A DNA stretch of 11,804 nt from Legionella genomosp. 1 (GTDB lineage Bacteria; Pseudomonadota; Gammaproteobacteria; Legionellales; Legionellaceae). The notes beneath the pieces are model-generated. The model saw only the letters and a list, made by a program, of their open reading frames with translations, was not told the DNA's origin and did no database searches. The stretch's first letter is position 1. Every line of letters starts with the position of its first letter. Positions 5,842 to 11,804 of the stretch are shown here, piece by piece. Location of the stretch: assembly GCA_945901965.1 (NCBI GenBank), contig CAMDMN010000038.1:1-11804 (forward strand), written 5' to 3'. Made by a program: the position numbers and the translations under genes.

Positions 5842-8475
5842 TCATGAACGAGGCAAAGTAAACCTAAATGCAGCCCCCTTCCCTTCAATATTTTCCACCC
5901 ATATTTTACCGCCATGTGCTGCAATAATTTTATGACAAACTGCCAAGCCAATACCTAAGCCACGAACAGATAATAATTGCTTGCCACGATAGAACTTTTC
6001 AAATAATTTATCTTTTTCTTCAACTGATATACCTGGACCCAAATCTTCAACACTAACCAAAACCGTATCTTTTTTAAGCGTAACTATTATAATAATAGGT
6101 GAATTAGATGGTGTGAATTTAACGGCATTATCAATTAAATTTTTTAAAACTTCCTGAATTAATATTTTATTTAAAGAAATTTTCGGTAAATTATTAGGGA
6201 TCTCTATAGTTATAGGTCTTTCTTTTAAGATTAAATGTAACTTTTTAAATACATAATTAATCATAACTTTGATAGAAACTAATTGTTTTTCTAATTTAAA
6301 ATCTTCAAACTCTAACTGGATAATACGAATAATATTATTATTCAATTGACCTAATTTTGTTATCTCATAAGCTATATCTTTACCTATAGTTCTAATACTC
6401 TCATTATCTTCTGCTTTTAAAGTATCAGCAGAACTTATAATTTTTGTTATTGGATTAGAAAGATCATTTGATATTGCTTCTAACACTGTAATTCGTGCAT
6501 GCTCTGTTTTAATTTTCAATTCTTTTTTGGTGGTTTTTTCTTGCAAACGATCAACTTCTAAAGCTAAAGATAATTGATTTACACATGACTCTAAAAGATT
6601 TTGTTGCTCTGGTGAAAATAAGCGGTGATTCTTAGGTTCAATTCTCAAAACTGCAATTGGTCCATGGGTCGCTTTAAGCGGCAAATATAACGCTTGTGAA
6701 AATGATAATGTATCAGTGCCTAAACCTGCGGGCTTACCCATATCATAGACCCATCTTGCCACAGATTTTTCTTTTATATCTAATTTTTCCTTTAAAGGAT
6801 AGCTAGATTGTATTTCTAGATGATTTTTCTTTAATAATAAAGCCATAACCTCACAATTAAATGTTTCTGCTATGAATTTAACTCCTTCTGAAACTAATTG
6901 TTCAACACCGCGAGTTTTAGTTAATTTTCTACTTAAAGTATAAAGTGCTGTAGTTTGATACTGAACAATACGTGATGACTCTTCATGACGGCGATTTAAT
7001 ATCGTTACATAACTAATAATTTGTACGACTAAAAACATCATTAATGGTGTAAATAATGATGTAAAATCAGTTACATAAAAACTTAAAAATGGATGAATAA
7101 AGAAGAAGTCATAAATAAAAACCGTAAGAATAGAAGAATAAGTTGAAACTGATAAAAGGCCAAAACGCGCAATAAGAACAAGGCTTAATAAATAAACCAT
7201 TGCTAAATCTGAAGATGCTAAATAAGGGAAAAGAAAACCATTTATTAGAGTAGTAACTAATAAAATTAATGTAGCTATTCCATAGTATTTCCAAGGTATT
7301 GTTTTCTTATTATAATGTTTGTTAGGTTTAGATTTAGAAGGATCCCTGGTCATTACATATACATCTATCTCACCACAATTTCGCAGTATTTCATCAGATA
7401 AATTACGCCTAAATAAATTACCCCATAAAGTATTTTTAGTCTTTCTTATCATGATTTGGGTAATATTTTGTTCACGAGCAAATTCAATAAGTTCTTTAAC
7501 AATATCAAATCCAGTTAAGACATGAGTCACAGCACCTAATTGCTCAGCTAAACGTAAATTTTGAATTGCTGCATTACGATGTTCCGAAGTTGCACCTATC
7601 TTAGGTACATCTACATAAACTGCAATCCAATCTGCAGTTAAATTTGTAGCTATTCTTTTTGCAGCGCGGATTAATTTATGAGATTCAAGACGCGGCCCCA
7701 CACAGACTAATATTTTATCCCTGGTTGGCCAAATTTGTTTTATTCCTTCATTTTGCCGATAAAGAAGAACATCAGTTCCTACGCGCTCAGCAACTGTACG
7801 TAAGGCAAGCTCTCTTAAGGCAATTAAGTTACCCATTCTAAAGAAATGTTCTGTTGCAAGATTGGCTTGTTCTGATATATATATTTTCCCATCATGTAAG
7901 CGTTTTAATAATTCTTCTGGGGGTAAATCAACCACCTCAATAGTATTTGCCATTTCAAGCATAGAATCAGGTACAGTTTCACTTACTGGTGCTCTAATTA
8001 TTTGAGCGACATCATCTTTTAAGCTTTCAATGTGTTGTACGTTAAGTGTAGTATAAACATCAATGCCTCTATCTAAAAACTCATTAATATCTTGCCATCT
8101 TTTTGTATGCCTTAACCCTTCAGGATTAGAGTGCGCCATTTCATCAATTAAAATTAATCCGGGATTGCGCTTAAGACCTGCATCAAGATCTAACTCAAGG
8201 CATATTTTTCCATGATAATTAATAATTTGTCTTGGTAAAACTTCAAATTTTTTTATAGTCTCATCAATCTCAGAACGCCCGTGTGACTCTGCAATCCCAA
8301 TTACAACATCTAATCCCTTTTCTCGTATTTGCAGAGCATCATGCAGCATAGTATATGTCTTACCTACACCGGGAGCCGCACCTAAATATATTTTAAGCTT
8401 ACCACGGCTAGATTTTCGCTCCTCATCTTTTGACCTTTGCAGTAATTGATCTGGATTTTGGCGATGTTCAGGCAT
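5842..8475 (-). CDS. kdpD: KdpD sensor protein with altered phospho-acceptor site
   Basis: Membrane sensor of K+ limitation; 877 residues against 894 in E. coli. In order: N-terminal KdpD domain with Walker A GAAPGVGKT (32-40) and Walker B-like LILIDEMAH (107-115); universal-stress-like domain (about 253-375); four membrane segments of the DUF4118 type (about 397-491); GAF-like region (about 510-645); dimerisation helix (about 660-725); and ATPase domain with N-box NLIDNAVKF (779-787), DLGPGI (811-816) and GLGIGLAVC (839-847). The expected SHDLRTP reads SNDLSNP: the phosphorylated histidine is Asn670 (codon AAT, plus-strand 6466-6468). Asp671 and an Asn at the Thr position remain, so phosphatase activity is conceivable, but classical autophosphorylation is not expected. 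The ATG overlaps the kdpC stop (TAATG), with GGA 9 nt upstream. No kdpE follows. The frame is intact, so this is not an obvious pseudogene. Confidence 0.93.
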   Translation of the reverse strand: MPEHRQNPDQLLQRSKDEERKSSRGKLKIYLGAAPGVGKTYTMLHDALQIREKGLDVVIGIAESHGRSEIDETIKKFEVLPRQIINYHGKICLELDLDAGLKRNPGLILIDEMAHSNPEGLRHTKRWQDINEFLDRGIDVYTTLNVQHIESLKDDVAQIIRAPVSETVPDSMLEMANTIEVVDLPPEELLKRLHDGKIYISEQANLATEHFFRMGNLIALRELALRTVAERVGTDVLLYRQNEGIKQIWPTRDKILVCVGPRLESHKLIRAAKRIATNLTADWIAVYVDVPKIGATSEHRNAAIQNLRLAEQLGAVTHVLTGFDIVKELIEFAREQNITQIMIRKTKNTLWGNLFRRNLSDEILRNCGEIDVYVMTRDPSKSKPNKHYNKKTIPWKYYGIATLILLVTTLINGFLFPYLASSDLAMVYLLSLVLIARFGLLSVSTYSSILTVFIYDFFFIHPFLSFYVTDFTSLFTPLMMFLVVQIISYVTILNRRHEESSRIVQYQTTALYTLSRKLTKTRGVEQLVSEGVKFIAETFNCEVMALLLKKNHLEIQSSYPLKEKLDIKEKSVARWVYDMGKPAGLGTDTLSFSQALYLPLKATHGPIAVLRIEPKNHRLFSPEQQNLLESCVNQLSLALEVDRLQEKTTKKELKIKTEHARITVLEAISNDLSNPITKIISSADTLKAEDNESIRTIGKDIAYEITKLGQLNNNIIRIIQLEFEDFKLEKQLVSIKVMINYVFKKLHLILKERPITIEIPNNLPKISLNKILIQEVLKNLIDNAVKFTPSNSPIIIIVTLKKDTVLVSVEDLGPGISVEEKDKLFEKFYRGKQLLSVRGLGIGLAVCHKIIAAHGGKIWVENIEGKGAAFRFTLPRS

Positions 8476-9062
8476 TATAAATTATCCAAAGCAAGATTTA
8501 ACTGCAGCACATTAATCCGCGGCTCACCAAATAAATATAAACTACGTTCAATAATATTTAAATAAATTAAATCTCTGATCTTATCTTCTGATATATTCCT
8601 AGCAACTGCGACCCTTTTAACCTGATATAATGCAGCATAAGGGCTTATTTCTGGATCAAGTCCACTGCCAGAAGCGGTTACTAAATCAACAGGAATTAGA
8701 TCTGAATTTAAAAGATCATTTCCCTTTATTTCATCTACCCGTTTTTTAATAATATCCAAAAACGTAATATTTGATGGGCCACTATTTGAACCTGAAGATG
8801 CTTCGCCGTTATATGGGAAAGGCAATGTTACCGATTTTCTTCCCCAAAAATATTTAGGAGAAGAAAAATTTTGCCCGATTAATGCAGATCCTATTTTAAT
8901 ACCATTTTTTTCAATAATAGAACCATTAGCCTCATTAGGGAAAAATAATTGCGCAAGTGCTGTGATTGTAAGTGGGTATAATACCCCCGTTAGAATCGTT
9001 AATAAAATAAGTAAGTAAAATGCGGTCGTTAATTGATTTTTAATTTCTTTAAACATATACAT
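8475..9062 (-). CDS. kdpC: Potassium-transporting ATPase subunit KdpC
   Basis: Accessory subunit of the KdpFABC pump, anchored in the inner membrane with a periplasmic domain; it stabilises the complex and raises ATP affinity. At 195 residues it matches E. coli (190). One membrane helix lies at about 12-40. Family motifs follow: GSALIGQNF (58-66), YFWGRKS (71-77), PYNGEASSGSN (83-93), PVDLVTASGSGLDPEIS (124-140), QVKRVAVAR (147-155) and the ending NVLQLNLALDNL (184-195). Two ATGs are close together (9062 and 9056). The first is preferred because AGGGA (9072-9076) lies 9 nt before it, against 15 nt for the second. It begins 1 nt after the kdpB stop and its own stop shares a base with the kdpD start, so translation is probably coupled. 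Confidence 0.96.
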   Translation of the reverse strand: MYMFKEIKNQLTTAFYLLILLTILTGVLYPLTITALAQLFFPNEANGSIIEKNGIKIGSALIGQNFSSPKYFWGRKSVTLPFPYNGEASSGSNSGPSNITFLDIIKKRVDEIKGNDLLNSDLIPVDLVTASGSGLDPEISPYAALYQVKRVAVARNISEDKIRDLIYLNIIERSLYLFGEPRINVLQLNLALDNL

Positions 9063-9063
9063 T

Positions 9064-11133
9064 TTACATTATCCCTAAAGTTACTAAGATTAGATCTATA
9101 AGTTTAATCCCAATAAAAGGTACAATTAGCCCACCAAAACCATAAATTAGTACATTAGAACGAAGTAAACTTGAAGCCCCGACATGCCTGTATTTTACTC
9201 CACGAAGAGCTAGTGGTATTAAAAAGACAATCGTTAATGCGTTAAAAATTACTGCTGATAAAATTGCACTATTAGGTGTTGCAAGATGCATAATATTTAA
9301 TGTTTTTAAGACAGGATATGTTTCTGCAAATGCAGCTGGTAAAATAGCAAAATATTTAGCAACATCATTAGCAATACTAAATGTAGTAAGAGAACCTCGA
9401 GTCATTAATAATTGTTTACCAATTTCAACCACTTCAATTAGTTTAGTTGGGTTAGAATCTAAATCTATTAAATTACCTGCTTCCTTTGCAGCTTGAGTCC
9501 CTGTATTCATAGCCACAGCTACATCAGCTTGCGCTAATGCTGGCGCATCATTTGTACCATCACCTGCCATTGCGACTAAATTACCCTTTGCTTGTAATGC
9601 ACGAATAATATTTAATTTTTCTTCAGGTTTTGCATTAGCATAAAAATCATCAACTCCAGACTCAGCGGCAATTGCTGCCGCAGTTAATGGATTATCTCCA
9701 GTAATCATAATGGTTTTTATACCCATTCTGCGCATTTCAGCAAATCGTTCTTTTATCCCACCTTTAACAATATCTTTTAGATGAATTACACCTAATACAG
9801 CGTTGCCTTCAGTAACTACTAGAGCAGTTCCCCCTTGTCGCGATATTTTCTCAACAATTTTTTGCGCAGATTCAGTGAAAACTCCACCTGATTCTTTAAT
9901 ATATTCTTCAATAGAAGGAGACGCTCCCTTTCTAATTTGCCGACCAGGTAAATTAGCCCCACTCATTCTTGTTTCTGCAGTAAAAGGTATAAAAGTTGCT
10001 TCAAGTTTTGAAATTTCACGGCCACGTAAGCCATATTTTTTGGCTAAAACTACAATAGATCTACCTTCTGGCGTTTCATCACTTAAAGAAGCAAGTTGTG
10101 CTGCATCTGCTAATTGCTCTATAGTTACACCCTCTACAGGAATAAACTCAATTGCTTCTCTATTACCTAAAGTAATTGTTCCAGTTTTATCTAATAATAA
10201 TACATCAACATCTCCAGCGGCCTCCACAGCTCTGCCAGACATTGCAATCACATTAGCTTGTATCATTCTATCCATCCCAGCAATTCCGATTGCTGACATT
10301 AATCCACCTATTGTAGTAGGAGCAAGGCAAACAAAAAGTGCTACTAAAACCGTTATGCTAACAATTTTTCCAGAACATGCTGCAATAACACTATAAATTG
10401 AAAATGGCAGCAAGGTTACACAAACTAAAAGAAAAATAATGGTAAGAGCTGCCAATAATATTGTTAGAGCTAGCTCATTAGGTGTTTTTTGACGATTAGC
10501 ACCTTCAACTAAAGAAATCATATGGTCAAGAAATGTCTCACCAGGATTTTGCGTTATACGTATAATTAGCCAATCAGAAATAACTTGAGTTCCACCGGTA
10601 ACAGCCGATCTATCACCACCACTTTCTCGAATAACAGGCGCTGATTCCCCGGTTACCGCACTTTCATTAACAGTTGCAATTCCTTCAATTACTTCACCAT
10701 CACTTGGAACAAAATCTCCCGCCGTAACTAAGACAATGTCTCCTAGGCGCAAATCAACTGATCTAACCTCTGTATATTTAGAATCTTTTTTTGCTAATAA
10801 AAGTTTTTTTGCAGGAATCTCACGGCGCGCCTTTCTTAGAGATTGAGCTTGAGCTTTACCACGACCTTCTGCCATACTTTCTGCAAAATTTGCAAAAAAC
10901 AATGTAAACCAAAGCCATGAAGTTATTGCAAAAATAAACCAAACATACTCTTCACCTTCTGAAACTAACGCCTGAATAAAAAGACCGGTCGTTAAAATTG
11001 AACCTAGATAAACAGCAAACATAACAGGATTTCTAATTTGCTTTTGCGGGACTAATTTTAGAAATGAATCATATAGTGCCATTTTTATTATGCTAATATT
11101 CAAAAGAGAATTTGAGCGAGATTTAGTGGCCAT
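9064..11133 (-). CDS. kdpB: Potassium-transporting P-type ATPase subunit KdpB
   Basis: Catalytic P1A-ATPase subunit that powers K+ import through KdpA; 689 residues against 682 in E. coli, with near-continuous similarity. Visible sites: actuator TGES (161-164), membrane motif PTTIGGL (272-278) in the ion path, phosphorylated Asp315 in DKTGTIT, MITGD (476-480) and AGDGTNDAP (523-531), then the C-terminal helix bundle ending IKLIDLILVTLGIM. Ser164 corresponds to E. coli Ser162, whose phosphorylation inhibits the pump, so that control point is kept. The residue before PTT is Ala rather than the Ile of E. coli. The start overlaps the end of kdpA by 11 bp and has GGAG 4 nt upstream. The N-terminal spacing to RNPVMF matches E. 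coli, supporting M1 over the later Met18. Confidence 0.98.
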   Translation of the reverse strand: MATKSRSNSLLNISIIKMALYDSFLKLVPQKQIRNPVMFAVYLGSILTTGLFIQALVSEGEEYVWFIFAITSWLWFTLFFANFAESMAEGRGKAQAQSLRKARREIPAKKLLLAKKDSKYTEVRSVDLRLGDIVLVTAGDFVPSDGEVIEGIATVNESAVTGESAPVIRESGGDRSAVTGGTQVISDWLIIRITQNPGETFLDHMISLVEGANRQKTPNELALTILLAALTIIFLLVCVTLLPFSIYSVIAACSGKIVSITVLVALFVCLAPTTIGGLMSAIGIAGMDRMIQANVIAMSGRAVEAAGDVDVLLLDKTGTITLGNREAIEFIPVEGVTIEQLADAAQLASLSDETPEGRSIVVLAKKYGLRGREISKLEATFIPFTAETRMSGANLPGRQIRKGASPSIEEYIKESGGVFTESAQKIVEKISRQGGTALVVTEGNAVLGVIHLKDIVKGGIKERFAEMRRMGIKTIMITGDNPLTAAAIAAESGVDDFYANAKPEEKLNIIRALQAKGNLVAMAGDGTNDAPALAQADVAVAMNTGTQAAKEAGNLIDLDSNPTKLIEVVEIGKQLLMTRGSLTTFSIANDVAKYFAILPAAFAETYPVLKTLNIMHLATPNSAILSAVIFNALTIVFLIPLALRGVKYRHVGASSLLRSNVLIYGFGGLIVPFIGIKLIDLILVTLGIM

Positions 11134-11804
11134 AAGACTCCATAAGCATTAATTGTTCAACGACAGGACCTAGAGCGCAAGCAGGAAGAAAAGATAAAGC
11201 GCCAATAATTATTATTACGCCAATAAGTAAGGTAATAAAAAGTGGTGTATGAGTAGTAAGAGTGCCTGAGCTTTTTGGAACTATTTTTTTCCTAACCAGT
11301 GATCCTGCAATCGCAAGTGTAGGGATTGCAATCCAATATCTACCAATTAACATTACCAAACTGCCAAGTAAATTATAAAATGGTGTATTACTATTTAAGC
11401 CGGAAAAAGCACTACCATTATTATTAGTCAATGAAGTAAATGCGTAAAGTATTTCTGTAAACCCATGTGCGCCATGATTAGCAATAGAATCAACACCATC
11501 TTTACTAACAACTGCAATTGCCGCAGTTAGTAAAACTATAACCGGCATAACCAAAACAGCAAGGGATGCCATTTTCATCTCAAACGGTTCAATTTTTTTG
11601 CCTAAATATTCAGGGGTACGACCAACCATTAAACCTGCAACAAAAACTGTTATGATGACAAGCATTAACATGCCAGAAAGCCCTGATCCAACACCACCAA
11701 ATATTACTTCGCCTAAATGCATAAGTACTAAAGGAACTAATCCACCAATTGGGGTATACGAATCAAACATGGAATTATTAGAGCCATTGGATGTAGCCGT
11801 AGTC
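11123..11804 (-). CDS. kdpA: Potassium-transporting ATPase subunit KdpA, C-terminal part
   Basis: K+-selective channel-like subunit of the KdpFABC pump, related to Trk/Ktr channels. Only the C-terminal ~227 residues of about 560 are inside the window. The frame stays open from the ATG at 11770 to the right edge, reading TTATSNGSNNSMFDSYTPIG, which matches internal KdpA sequence. That ATG is therefore an internal methionine and the gene is cut by the window, not truncated in the genome. The third selectivity-filter loop (GEVIFGGVGSGL) and the fourth (TNNNGSAFSGL) are both intact, as are GRTPEYLGKKI, AGSLVRKK and the SGTLTTHTPLF segment before the last helix. The stop lies inside the start of kdpB. 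Any kdpF and the operon promoter would lie beyond the right edge. Confidence 0.96.
   Translation of the reverse strand, partial: TTATSNGSNNSMFDSYTPIGGLVPLVLMHLGEVIFGGVGSGLSGMLMLVIITVFVAGLMVGRTPEYLGKKIEPFEMKMASLAVLVMPVIVLLTAAIAVVSKDGVDSIANHGAHGFTEILYAFTSLTNNNGSAFSGLNSNTPFYNLLGSLVMLIGRYWIAIPTLAIAGSLVRKKIVPKSSGTLTTHTPLFITLLIGVIIIIGALSFLPACALGPVVEQLMLMESYGH

Noticed and set aside
5836..5850. Small hairpin CGTTC-CTCAT-GAACG at the kdpD stop
   Set aside because: A five-base-pair stem overlapping the last codons is within chance expectation; the large palindrome next to it is a better candidate for termination.
5634..5951. Open frames of 105 (minus) and 61 (plus) codons across the palindrome
   Set aside because: They are created by the repeat, and the minus frame runs into kdpD codons in another frame. 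Neither has a ribosome-binding site or a recognisable protein.
9803..10396. Open frame of 197 codons on the plus strand
   Set aside because: It lies wholly antisense to kdpB, which is strongly conserved; its protein is low-complexity and resembles no family, so it is a shadow frame.
11123..11770. A complete 215-residue KdpA starting at the ATG at 11770
   Set aside because: The frame continues upstream to the window edge with KdpA-like residues, so this ATG is internal and the gene is simply cut by the window.

Overview
The window comes from an AT-rich bacterial genome, probably a gammaproteobacterium with an intracellular, Legionellales-like lifestyle. The clues are a ComEC/Rec2 of gammaproteobacterial style, a canonical kdpABCD potassium-pump operon, and a host-associated-looking helical protein with a glutamate-rich C-terminus that resembles Dot/Icm effector tails. 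A palindrome built on the AGCAATCC-type repeat common in such genomes is also present. The assignment is inferred from protein style; no marker gene is present.

Layout. Positions 1-52 hold only the end of a possible REP-like repeat. A type IV-fold ABC exporter half-transporter (53-1822, minus) is transcribed away from comEC (1919-4147, plus). Their 96-bp shared control region contains two perfect dyads. A 455-residue protein of unknown function (4212-5579, plus) follows comEC behind its own promoter. It then meets the kdp operon head-on. The 262-bp convergent gap (5580-5841) has no gene; it is filled by a hairpin and a ~199-bp nested palindromic element. From the right edge leftwards, on the minus strand, run kdpA (cut by the window edge), kdpB, kdpC and kdpD, overlapping or nearly touching, as one operon.

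How the genes work together. KdpA (selectivity-filter subunit), KdpB (P-type ATPase) and KdpC form the high-affinity ATP-driven K+ uptake pump. KdpD is normally the K+-sensing histidine kinase that activates KdpE. Here the histidine-phosphorylation site is changed (HDLRTP-type motif reads NDLSNP, Asn at residue 670), and no kdpE follows, because the operon ends against a convergent gene. Both the N-terminal Walker-type domain of KdpD and the TGES serine of KdpB are intact. In E. coli that N-terminal domain has been reported to phosphorylate this serine and inhibit the pump. The most interesting reading of the window is therefore a KdpD that has lost classical two-component signalling but may keep direct post-translational control of the pump. 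This is an inference from sequence, not a demonstrated function.
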